DNA of 64,000 nucleotides, taken from positions 124,001-188,000 of the forward strand of contig JAPLDJ010000020.1 in NCBI GenBank assembly GCA_026391805.1, in the 5' to 3' direction. The DNA is from Bacteroidota bacterium (GTDB lineage Bacteria; Bacteroidota; Bacteroidia; Bacteroidales; FEN-979). Of the stretch, positions 49,293-57,437 are shown piece after piece (the stretch's first letter is position 1; each line of letters starts with the position of its first letter). The notes under the pieces are model-generated. The model was not told the origin of the DNA and ran no database searches. It saw nothing but the letters and a program-made list of their open reading frames with translations. Made by a program: the position numbers and the translations under genes.

Positions 49293-50228
49293 ATGAGCGA
49301 ATCAACAGAGAAAACAAGATGTCTTATAATCGGCTCAGGACCTGCGGGCTATACCGCTGCAATCTATGCTGCACGAGCCGACCTGAAACCCATCGTTTAC
49401 CAGGGACTTCAGCCCGGCGGACAGCTTACCATCACAACAGAAGTGGATAATTTTCCGGGATATCCCGAAGGCATCCAGGGACCGGTGATGATGGAGGATC
49501 TGAAAAAACAGGCAGAACGTTTTGGTACGGATGTCCGTTTCGGGATTGTCACAAAAGTTGATTTTTCTTCACGGCCATTTACTGCTGTGGCAGATGACGG
49601 AAAGACGATCCTTGCAGAAACGGTCATCATTGCCACCGGTGCAACAGCCCGATGGCTTGGACTGGAATCCGAGAATAAATTCAGGGGGATGGGCGTTTCC
49701 GCCTGTGCAACCTGCGACGGGTTTTTCTACCGCGGACAGGATGTCGCGATCGTCGGGGGAGGTGATACCGCTGCCGAAGAGGCCACCTATCTTTCCAAAA
49801 TGTGCAAAAAGGTTTACATGATCCATCGCCGCGATGAACTGCGTGCATCAAGGGCCATGCAGCATAAGGTACTGAACACGCCGAACATCGAAATGGTCTG
49901 GAACAGCGTCCCGGTGGAAGTGCTGGGAGACAATAATGGCGTTAACGGATTGCTTGTAAAAAATGTTAAAGACAACCAGGAAAGGAAACTGGATGTTACC
50001 GGATTCTTTGTCGCGATAGGCCATACGCCAAATGCAGAAATTTTCGAGGGACAACTGGACCTGGATGAACAGGGTTACATCAAGACCATTCCGGGTTCAA
50101 CCCGCACCAGTGTGGAAGGGATTTTTGCAGCTGGCGACGTCCAGGACCACTACTACCGCCAGGCCATTACGGCAGCAGGCACCGGCTGCATGGCGGCGAT
50201 AGAGGCGGAGAGGTTCCTGGGAAGCTGA
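49293..50228 (+). CDS. trxB: Thioredoxin reductase
   Basis: 311 residues, standard length for the low-molecular-weight bacterial enzyme. FAD-binding GSGPAGYTAAIYAARA lies near the N-terminus, the redox-active disulfide is Cys138-Ala-Thr-Cys141 (ACATCDGFFYRG), the NADPH-binding motif is GGGDTAAEEA, and the C-terminal FAD contact is GIFAAGDVQD. It passes electrons from NADPH to thioredoxin in the cytoplasm. TACCTTTG at 49266-49273 matches the Bacteroidetes -7 element, 20 bp before the start codon, though no TTG lies 19 bp further up. It stands between repeat-rich spacers, apparently a single-gene transcript. Confidence 0.97.
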   Translation: MSESTEKTRCLIIGSGPAGYTAAIYAARADLKPIVYQGLQPGGQLTITTEVDNFPGYPEGIQGPVMMEDLKKQAERFGTDVRFGIVTKVDFSSRPFTAVADDGKTILAETVIIATGATARWLGLESENKFRGMGVSACATCDGFFYRGQDVAIVGGGDTAAEEATYLSKMCKKVYMIHRRDELRASRAMQHKVLNTPNIEMVWNSVPVEVLGDNNGVNGLLVKNVKDNQERKLDVTGFFVAIGHTPNAEIFEGQLDLDEQGYIKTIPGSTRTSVEGIFAAGDVQDHYYRQAITAAGTGCMAAIEAERFLGS

Positions 50229-50470
50229 CGAGCTGATGAACTGATGAGCTGGCGAGTTGAAAATGGAGGATAGAAGATAGAAAATAGAAAGATGTTTTGC
50301 CCTTTGGGGTTAAAAGAATTACACGAAAATCCACGAAGAAGACACGAAAATCCACGAAGAACTATTGTGATCTATTGTGTCTATTGTGGTGAAAAATAGA
50401 AGATGGAGGATGGAGGATGGAAGATAGTGTCTGTGACAAATCTGTGTGAATCTGTGGTTAATAATAAATC
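50229..50470. repeat. Low-complexity spacer between trxB and purL
   Basis: No gene. It holds tandem AGATGGAGGATGGAGGATGG-like sequence, two copies of ACACGAAAATCCACGAAGAA, and TGTGTCTATTGTGG-type units. The complement of the GGATGGAGGA string also occurs at about 40871-40894. Confidence 0.7.
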
Positions 50471-53400
50471 ATGATAAACTTCTTTGAAGGATCGGGTAAG
50501 TATTTCGCGGTGGAATCAGACCATTCGCTCAACGACAATGACCTTCAGAAGCTCACCTGGCTTTTCGGAAATGCCCGTTTGCTTCCTACCCTCATGGTTG
50601 CCGGGAAATTCATTGGTCCCCGGAAAGAAATGATCACACCGTGGAGTACGAATGCTGTTGAGATCACGCAGAATATGGGCATCCGCGGGATTAAGAGGAT
50701 CGAAGAATTTACGATTTACGATTTACGATTTACGATTGGCAATTTACAAAGTACAAATTACAAAGTACAAAGTACTCCTTACGATTCAATGCTGGAGCAG
50801 GTCTACAACGGACTTGAACAGGACATCTTCACCATCTACCATACGCCTGAACCTGTTTGTTTCATCGATGATATTGCTGCTTACAATTTGTCAACAGGAC
50901 TTGCATTAAGTCCTGATGAGATCGGATACCTGGAGTTGTTAAGCCGTAAACTGGGACGGAGACTGACCGACAGCGAAGTATTCGGCTTTTCTCAGGTGAA
51001 TTCGGAGCACTGCCGGCATAAGATCTTCAACGGAACTTTTATCATTGATGAAAAGGAGATGCCCGAAACCCTTTTCGGCATGATCCGGAAGACATCGAAA
51101 GAACATCCCAGGCTGCTGGTTTCCGCTTACAGTGATAATGTTGCCTTCATTGAAGGACCGGAGATCGAGCAGTTTGCCCCGCGGACACAGGATAAACCGG
51201 ATTACTTCTTTCTTAAGAAAATACAGTCCGTATTATCATTAAAAGCGGAAACCCATAATTTCCCGACCACCGTTGAACCTTTCAACGGGGCTGCTACTGG
51301 CTCAGGTGGAGAGATCCGCGACCGGATGGCAGGAGGGAAGGGGAGCATCCCGCTGGCCGGGACGGCTGTTTACATGACCTCCTATCCGAGGATTGACGGG
51401 GGAAGGTCATGGGAGAAAAAGGTTCATCCCAGGAACTGGCTTTATAAGAATCCTGAAGAAATACTCGTCAAAGCCTCCAACGGCGCCAGCGATTTCGGAA
51501 ATAAGTTCGGGCAGCCGGTGATCTGCGGATCGGTACTGACCTTTGAACACGAGGAAGATGATAAGACCTACGGATACGATAAAGTGATCATGCTGGCCGG
51601 AGGGATCGGATTTGCACGCAGGGAGGACAGCCTGAAAGAGATGCCGGATGTGAACCAGAAGGTGATCATCCTGGGCGGCGATAATTACCGTATCGGCATG
51701 GGCGGCGGGGCTGTTTCATCTGTCGCCACCGGCGAATACCACAACGCCATTGAGCTGAATGCCGTTCAACGTTCCAATCCCGAAATGCAGAAGCGTGTCT
51801 TCAATGCGATCCGCGCGATGACTGAAGCCGACCACAACCCGATCGTTTCGATCCATGACCATGGCGCCGGCGGCCACCTGAACTCCATCTCCGAGCTGAT
51901 CGAAAGTACAGGCGGCGTGATCGATATCAATGCACTGCCATTGGGGGATCCAACGTTGTCGGCAAAAGAGATCATCAGCAACGAATCACAGGAGCGGATG
52001 GGACTGCTGCTTGATCCGAAGGATGTTCCGCTGATGAAGAAAATTGCTGAACGCGAACGGGCCCCGATCTATGAAGCAGGCGAAACCACCGGCGACCATC
52101 AGCTTGTATTTACCGACCGGAAAGCCGGAACAAATCCCATCGACCTGAAGATCGAAGATTTTTTCGGGAAGCCGCCAAAGACTGTCATACGTGATATGTC
52201 ATACGTCATGCGTCATACGTCACTTGTATATGAGAAGTCAAAGCTTCATTACTACCTGAATGAGGTTTTGCAGCTCGAATCGGTTGCGTGCAAAGACTGG
52301 CTCACCAATAAAGTTGACCGGGCGGTTTCCGGGAAAATTGCGAAGCAGCAGACCTGTGGCACAATTCAGCTTCCGCTGAACAATCTTGGCGTTACAGCAC
52401 TTGATTACAAAGGGGAGAAAGGCATTGCCACCTCCATCGGTCATGCGCCGGTGGCCGCATTGATCGATGCTGAAGCAGGATCACGGCTCTCCATCGCAGA
52501 AGCCCTGACCAACCTGGTATGGGCGCCATTGACCCATGGGCTGAACGGGGTTTCGCTCAGTGCAAACTGGATGTGGCCCTGTAAAAATCCGGGAGAGGAT
52601 GCCCGGCTCTATGCAGCCGTGAAAGCGGCAAGCGATTTCGCGATCCAACTAGGTCTTAACATTCCCACCGGCAAGGACTCGCTCTCGATGACACAGAAAT
52701 ATCCTGACGGAAGCGTGGTCATTTCCCCGGGAACCGTCATCATCTCTGCCGTCGGTGAGGTGAGCGACGTGAAAAAAGTGATCAGCCCTGCGCTGATTGA
52801 TTTCCCGGGCAGCATGCTTGTATATATGAATTTTTCCGGGGGAACCTTCGAACTCGGCGGAAGCAGCTTTGCCCAGGTCATCAATCAGCTTGGCGAGCGG
52901 ACCCCGGATATACTTGATGCTGCTTATTTCGCTAAAGCTTTTAATGCTGTCCAGAAAATGATCAATGCCGGAATGATCCTTTCCGGTCATGATATCTCTT
53001 CGGGTGGCCTGATCACAACCCTGCTCGAGATGACCTTCCCGGTTCAGGGAATCGGGATGGATCTCGACTTTACTACGCTTAGAGTGGATGATCCGGTCAA
53101 ACTTTTGTTCAGCGAAAATCCCGGTATTGTTATCCAGGTGAAAGAGCTTGAACAAGCCGGTAAATTGTTGGATACGGCAGGAATTAAATGGCATTCCATT
53201 GGCAAAGCAGTCCAGGAGCGGCAACTAAACATCCGTAACGGGAACGAGGTTTTTTCTTTCGATATCGATCCGTTACGCGACACATGGTTCAAAACCTCCT
53301 ACCTGCTCGATCGCCTGCAAAGCGGACCGGATCTGGCGCTGGAACGGTTTTCCAACTATAAAAATCAACCCCTCGACTTTTCTTTCCCCGGAACCTTTAC

Positions 53401-54199
53401 CGGAAAAGCTCAACAATACGGTATTGATCTGAACCGGGAAACCCCGACAGGAATAAAGGCGGCTGTTATCCGCGAGAAAGGGATCAACCGCGACCGTGAT
53501 GCAGCATGGGCACTTTACCTGGCTGGATTTGATGTTAAGGATGTGCACATGACCGACCTGATTTCCGGCAGGGAGAGCCTGGATGATTTGAATTTCATCG
53601 TGTTTGCAGGTGGCTTTTCCAATTCCGACGTGCTCGGTTCCGCCAAAGGATGGGCAGGGGCCTTCCTTTACAATGAAAAAGCAAAAGAAACACTGGAGCG
53701 ATTCTATAAACGGGAAGATACCCTCAGCCTCGGTATCTGCAACGGCTGCCAGCTGATGGTCGAACTGGGCGTTCTTTACCCGGAAACGGAAGGACGTCCA
53801 TATATGTCATGGAATGATTCGCATAAATACGAATGTACGTTTGTGACTGTGGATGTGCAGGAAAATCATTCCGTCATGCTGAAATCCCTGGCGGGATCGC
53901 GGCTTGGAATCTGGTCTGCCCATGGCGAAGGGAAATTCAACTTCCCGCATGAAGAGGACAAATATCATATTCCTGCAAAATTCCTTTACAGTTCATACCC
54001 GGGAAATCCCAACGGCTCTCAATATGATGCCGCCTGTGTTGCATCCACTGACGGCCGCCACCTCGCCATCATGCCGCACCTGGAAGACTCGGTCATGCCA
54101 TGGCAATGGGCACATTATCCCGGAGACAGGGAATCTGATGAGGTAACACCGTGGGTTGAAGCTTTCGTAAATGCGAGAAGATGGGTGGAAAATAAATAG
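50471..54199 (+). CDS. purL: Phosphoribosylformylglycinamidine synthase (FGAM synthase)
   Basis: 1242 residues, the large single-chain form. It converts FGAR, glutamine and ATP to FGAM in de novo purine synthesis. Recognised parts: the linker/AIR-synthase-like domains with SEHCRHKIFNG, KAETHNFPTTVEPFNGAATG, GGRSWEKK, SIHDHGAGGHLNSISELIE and LSGHDISSGGL; and a C-terminal glutamine amidotransferase with GICNGCQLM (Cys1090) and MPHLEDS (His1203, Glu1205). Two stretches are foreign to the family: residues ~80-102 (FTIYDLRFTIGNLQSTNYKV) and ~572-585 (VIRDMSYVMRHTSL). They are encoded by short tandem-like repeats and keep the frame. Function is otherwise expected to be intact. Confidence 0.96.
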   Translation: MINFFEGSGKYFAVESDHSLNDNDLQKLTWLFGNARLLPTLMVAGKFIGPRKEMITPWSTNAVEITQNMGIRGIKRIEEFTIYDLRFTIGNLQSTNYKVQSTPYDSMLEQVYNGLEQDIFTIYHTPEPVCFIDDIAAYNLSTGLALSPDEIGYLELLSRKLGRRLTDSEVFGFSQVNSEHCRHKIFNGTFIIDEKEMPETLFGMIRKTSKEHPRLLVSAYSDNVAFIEGPEIEQFAPRTQDKPDYFFLKKIQSVLSLKAETHNFPTTVEPFNGAATGSGGEIRDRMAGGKGSIPLAGTAVYMTSYPRIDGGRSWEKKVHPRNWLYKNPEEILVKASNGASDFGNKFGQPVICGSVLTFEHEEDDKTYGYDKVIMLAGGIGFARREDSLKEMPDVNQKVIILGGDNYRIGMGGGAVSSVATGEYHNAIELNAVQRSNPEMQKRVFNAIRAMTEADHNPIVSIHDHGAGGHLNSISELIESTGGVIDINALPLGDPTLSAKEIISNESQERMGLLLDPKDVPLMKKIAERERAPIYEAGETTGDHQLVFTDRKAGTNPIDLKIEDFFGKPPKTVIRDMSYVMRHTSLVYEKSKLHYYLNEVLQLESVACKDWLTNKVDRAVSGKIAKQQTCGTIQLPLNNLGVTALDYKGEKGIATSIGHAPVAALIDAEAGSRLSIAEALTNLVWAPLTHGLNGVSLSANWMWPCKNPGEDARLYAAVKAASDFAIQLGLNIPTGKDSLSMTQKYPDGSVVISPGTVIISAVGEVSDVKKVISPALIDFPGSMLVYMNFSGGTFELGGSSFAQVINQLGERTPDILDAAYFAKAFNAVQKMINAGMILSGHDISSGGLITTLLEMTFPVQGIGMDLDFTTLRVDDPVKLLFSENPGIVIQVKELEQAGKLLDTAGIKWHSIGKAVQERQLNIRNGNEVFSFDIDPLRDTWFKTSYLLDRLQSGPDLALERFSNYKNQPLDFSFPGTFTGKAQQYGIDLNRETPTGIKAAVIREKGINRDRDAAWALYLAGFDVKDVHMTDLISGRESLDDLNFIVFAGGFSNSDVLGSAKGWAGAFLYNEKAKETLERFYKREDTLSLGICNGCQLMVELGVLYPETEGRPYMSWNDSHKYECTFVTVDVQENHSVMLKSLAGSRLGIWSAHGEGKFNFPHEEDKYHIPAKFLYSSYPGNPNGSQYDAACVASTDGRHLAIMPHLEDSVMPWQWAHYPGDRESDEVTPWVEAFVNARRWVENK
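50708..50775. repeat. Low-complexity insertion inside purL (site 1)
   Basis: Four tandem TTTACGA units are followed by TTTACAAAGTACAAATTACA-type sequence, the kind normally seen in spacers. It replaces a short loop in the N-terminal domain of PurL without breaking the frame. Confidence 0.75.
52184..52223. repeat. Low-complexity insertion inside purL (site 2)
   Basis: Repeated GTCATACGT and GTCATGCGT units, 40 bp, in frame, between the first and second AIR-synthase-like halves of PurL. Confidence 0.7.
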
Positions 54200-54245
54200 C
54201 GAGATAGCGAAAAGCGAAATAGCGAAACTAAAAAATTTTATTGAA

Positions 54246-54374
54246 CACCGTAGGTGTGAAATTTTTCTAGCAGGAAAATGGCAGGAACAATTAAGAACCC
54301 CGCAGGGGTGACATTATTCTAGCAGGGAGAAAGTGATAACACTAAAAAACCCCATCGGGGTGAAATTATTGTAG
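54246..54374. repeat. Three hairpin repeat units upstream of the SDR gene
   Basis: Units start at about 54246, 54297 and 54349, a period of 51-52 bp. Each has the form ACCCC-NNN-GGGGTGA followed by ATTATTNTAG; the first is diverged (ACACC/GGTGT). The last unit ends at the SDR start codon. Just before it, 54199-54228 holds GCGAAATAGCGAAA units that are the inverse of those at about 49214-49252. Confidence 0.8.
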
Positions 54375-55133
54375 ATGAAAAAGACAATTTTAATCACCGG
54401 TGCAACAAGCGGGTTCGGAAAGGCAATAGCAACGCGGTTTGCCATGGATGGTAACGACCTGATCCTTACGGGCAGGAGGGAAGCCTTGCTGTTGGAACTG
54501 AGCGCTGAACTCAGAAAAAAATACAAGATCGAAGTTCTTTCCCTCTGCTTTGACGTGCGTGACATGGAGGCGGTTGAACTTGCCATTTCATCATTGCCGG
54601 AGGAATGGAAGGAAATTGATGTACTGGTGAACAATGCAGGGCTGGCCGTTGGAATGAACCCGATCCATGAAGGCATTATCGACGACTGGGAACGGATGAT
54701 CGACACCAATGTTAAAGGGTTGCTCTACATGACACGGTTTGTTTCACCCCTTATGGTGGAGCGGAAAAAGGGCCACATCATCAACATCGGATCGGTTGCC
54801 GGCAAGGAGGTTTACCCCATGGGCAATGTTTACTGCGGCTCGAAATTCGCCGTGGATGCCATTACCAAAGGCATGCGCATTGACCTGGTGTCGCATAACA
54901 TCAAGGTCACCCAGGTTGCGCCCGGGGCTGCCGACACGGAATTCTCGCTGGTCCGCTTCAAGGGCGATAAGAAACGTGCCGATGCTGTTTATAAGGGCTT
55001 TCAGCCGATGGTTGCAGAAGATGTGGCAGAAGTCGTGTTTTATGTGACAACCCTTCCCGATCATGTGAACATCAACGACCTGGTGATCATGCCAACGGCC
55101 CAGGCCAGTGCAGTGAACTTCTTCAAGGTTTAA
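54375..55133 (+). CDS. SDR-family NADP-dependent 3-hydroxy acid dehydrogenase (YdfG-like)
   Basis: 252 residues. Rossmann cofactor motif TGATSGFG near the N-terminus with R-R following (NADP preference), VNNAGLA, GSVAG with the catalytic Ser, and Y-x-x-x-K as YCGSK. The tail (DVAEVVFYVTTLPDHVNIND, VIMPTAQA) is characteristic of YdfG/SerDH, which oxidises L-allo-threonine, serine and 3-hydroxy acids. Cytoplasmic tetramer in the family. ATG 54375 lies directly at the end of a hairpin repeat unit, so the leader is short or repeat-derived. The physiological substrate is not settled by sequence. Confidence 0.9.
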   Translation: MKKTILITGATSGFGKAIATRFAMDGNDLILTGRREALLLELSAELRKKYKIEVLSLCFDVRDMEAVELAISSLPEEWKEIDVLVNNAGLAVGMNPIHEGIIDDWERMIDTNVKGLLYMTRFVSPLMVERKKGHIINIGSVAGKEVYPMGNVYCGSKFAVDAITKGMRIDLVSHNIKVTQVAPGAADTEFSLVRFKGDKKRADAVYKGFQPMVAEDVAEVVFYVTTLPDHVNINDLVIMPTAQASAVNFFKV

Positions 55134-55136
55134 TCA

Positions 55137-55338
55137 ACCTCATCCCCCAGCAGGGGCTGACTATAAAGTAAAAAAAACAAAATGTCACGCAGAGTTACGC
55201 AAAGTTTTTCGCAGAGTTACGCAGAGTTATTTGGTACGTTATCAGTCATCTGCGAAACTCTGCGATTTAATCTGCGAAACTCTGCGAGAAAAAAAATACT
55301 TTTTGGTCAGCCCCACGGGGGTTGAGGTGCAGGGGTCA
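55137..55338. mobile_element. MITE-like repeat, relative of 40969-41161 in opposite orientation
   Basis: The core of CGCAGAGTTACGCAGAGTT units and its inverse is nearly the reverse complement of the element at 40969-41161, including GGTACGTTATCAGTCATCTG (there TGTACGTTATCAGTCATCTG). Ends read cctcatcccccagcaggggc and gccccacgggggttgaggtg, an imperfect inverted repeat. It fills the gap between the convergent SDR and T9SS genes. Confidence 0.75.
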
Positions 55339-55339
55339 A

Positions 55340-57430
55340 TCACCTGATGATAATAATCTTTCCGTTCGCCGTGAAATCCTTTGCCTGCGCATTAATGATG
55401 TAGATTCCTGAAGGAAGTCTGCTGACATCAAGCTGCACTTTTTTTTCTGAAGGCATCACGCTGGTGGAAAATACCTCGGTACCGCTGGTGCTGATCATTC
55501 GTATCCTCACAATTCCATTGACCGGCCTGCTGAACAGGATATTGACTGTTTCATTCGCAGGATTCGGATAGATCTTAAATGCTGGTGATGCCTGATCCGA
55601 TAGGTCATTGGTGCCAAAGAAAGGATCTCCGCTGGGAAGCTTGCCTGTGGTGTAGCTGTTCCTGATGATATCGATCATCTGCCCCAACTTGTCCACCGAC
55701 GGATTTAATGAGTCCGGCCCGGTGTAATCCCGGGCAAAGACAAATGCAATATCCACTTCCTGGACATCCCCGGGTTTAAACGTAAACGGCCCCATGGCCC
55801 CCACTCCACGGATATCACCCGGTGGGAGCCCTGCTGTTCTTGCTGTCCAGTTGACCGGATTAACAGGTACACAGCCTGTGCCCCAGCCCAATGAATCCGA
55901 TCCACCGGGAAACATAAAATAACATTCCGGTCCAACTGTGCTATAACCACTTCCACCGTACGTCATCACCTGGCCATCTTTCCATCTCCCTCTCTGGTAA
56001 TTATAATAATCGGCAGCAACCGCCGGATTACCATGGATGGTTGCATCGTTATTATAGTAAAGGAACCGTGTCATTCCAAATCGTTCATTATCCACAATGG
56101 AATCTCCGAAATTGGTTCCGTTCACACTCTCATTGCATAACTGTTGACCGCTATTATCAAACCTTGGGTTATCAACCCTGTCCGGATCCATGAACGGACC
56201 TCCAAGTATCGTTACAGACTGTGCCGGGGGATGTGCTCCGTATGCCTGCGGTTGAACCCAGCCATCAACAGGAGTGCCATTAAACCCTATGATACTGCTC
56301 CTTTCAACATCACAACCAATATAATCGTCGGTATACCATCCAATATCCATGTCAGCGAATGTACCAAAGTAAGTATTGAAATACGTTCTTGATGATCGGT
56401 TAAAAATTTTATAATTAAAGAATATCGTGTTTTTAAAAGCAGAATCGCCGGGCATGTCAAATGCGTAAGCCATCAGGTGGATCTCTGCCCTCATCTTTTT
56501 TCCCTGAGTTTCTTTATGGATATCCCTGTCATCATTAAAGATGGTAAAAACTGCTTCATCACCCCTGATCAACGGGTAATCGCCATCTGCAGCGTTATAA
56601 ATTCCATCATTATTCCTGTCATGAAAAGGTGCAAGCCGGGCAGCCTGCCCGTAAGCCGGGGTGCCGTTTCCCGGCCAGGTTCTTATATTTACAGGTGTAA
56701 TGTATCCGGAGCTGTTCCAATGGGAAATGTGGTATTCGACCTCCGATTTTTTCACCTTCCAGACCCTGCTCCAAACGGTATCCTGGTAGATGGAGTAATT
56801 TACCGAATCCATTACCGGTCCGGCATAAAAATCAGGTTTTATGCCCGCTTGTCCGCCATAAGGACCCTGGCGGTAGATCTCTGCTGCCTGGTACAAGGTG
56901 CTGTCATCACCTCTTCCGCCCATCCATAGTGAAAAAGTATAAAGTGTGCTTTTCTGGCTCTCCTTTGGTATCCTGAACAATGAAAGACCCGATCCCCACA
57001 AACTGAATTCATTCCCGGTGGCGGATATGCCTGCTTTTACATTGTTGATATCCAGTGAATCGTAGCTGTGATCATGGATCCGGTAAAGGATATGGGCACT
57101 TGAGGTTTTACTGAGTGTATAATCAATAATTGTGTACGTTCCCGTCAGGTTCCCGTTGAACCCCCAGACGGGTTGTACCAGGAAAGTGAAAAAACCCATA
57201 TTGGTATTTGTGATGGTGACAAGGTTACCTCCTGACCCTCCACCGGTTATCTTTAGTGAATCACCATAGGGGACGGTATCGTTTTCCAGCAGGTTCACTG
57301 TTTTTGGAATTCCGGGATAAAGATCAACTGTGTCGTTAACCGCCGTGAGGGTTTGCGCCCTCGTCTGAGATGCAAACAACACACCCATCAGAATGATAGG
57401 AATCGGGAAAAAGGTGTAGCTTTTTTTCAT
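55340..57430 (-). CDS. Secreted T9SS-sorted protein of unknown function
   Basis: 696 residues. A signal peptide (MKKSYTFFPIPIILMGVLFA, ending TRAQ) is followed by a cadherin/Ig-like opening (VNDTVDLYPGIPKTVNLLEN). A long domain with DRNNDGIYNAADGDYPLIRG, a calcium-binding-like Asp/Asn loop, and IFFNYKIFNRSSRTYFNTYF is seen in many Bacteroidetes surface proteins without a known role. The last ~80 residues (FKIYPNPANETVNILFSRPV to NGKIIII) are a T9SS type A sorting domain. It is 7 bp from the upstream BNR-repeat gene, so the two probably form an operon. Confidence 0.87.
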   Translation of the reverse strand: MKKSYTFFPIPIILMGVLFASQTRAQTLTAVNDTVDLYPGIPKTVNLLENDTVPYGDSLKITGGGSGGNLVTITNTNMGFFTFLVQPVWGFNGNLTGTYTIIDYTLSKTSSAHILYRIHDHSYDSLDINNVKAGISATGNEFSLWGSGLSLFRIPKESQKSTLYTFSLWMGGRGDDSTLYQAAEIYRQGPYGGQAGIKPDFYAGPVMDSVNYSIYQDTVWSRVWKVKKSEVEYHISHWNSSGYITPVNIRTWPGNGTPAYGQAARLAPFHDRNNDGIYNAADGDYPLIRGDEAVFTIFNDDRDIHKETQGKKMRAEIHLMAYAFDMPGDSAFKNTIFFNYKIFNRSSRTYFNTYFGTFADMDIGWYTDDYIGCDVERSSIIGFNGTPVDGWVQPQAYGAHPPAQSVTILGGPFMDPDRVDNPRFDNSGQQLCNESVNGTNFGDSIVDNERFGMTRFLYYNNDATIHGNPAVAADYYNYQRGRWKDGQVMTYGGSGYSTVGPECYFMFPGGSDSLGWGTGCVPVNPVNWTARTAGLPPGDIRGVGAMGPFTFKPGDVQEVDIAFVFARDYTGPDSLNPSVDKLGQMIDIIRNSYTTGKLPSGDPFFGTNDLSDQASPAFKIYPNPANETVNILFSRPVNGIVRIRMISTSGTEVFSTSVMPSEKKVQLDVSRLPSGIYIINAQAKDFTANGKIIIIR

Positions 57431-57437
57431 AAGATAA

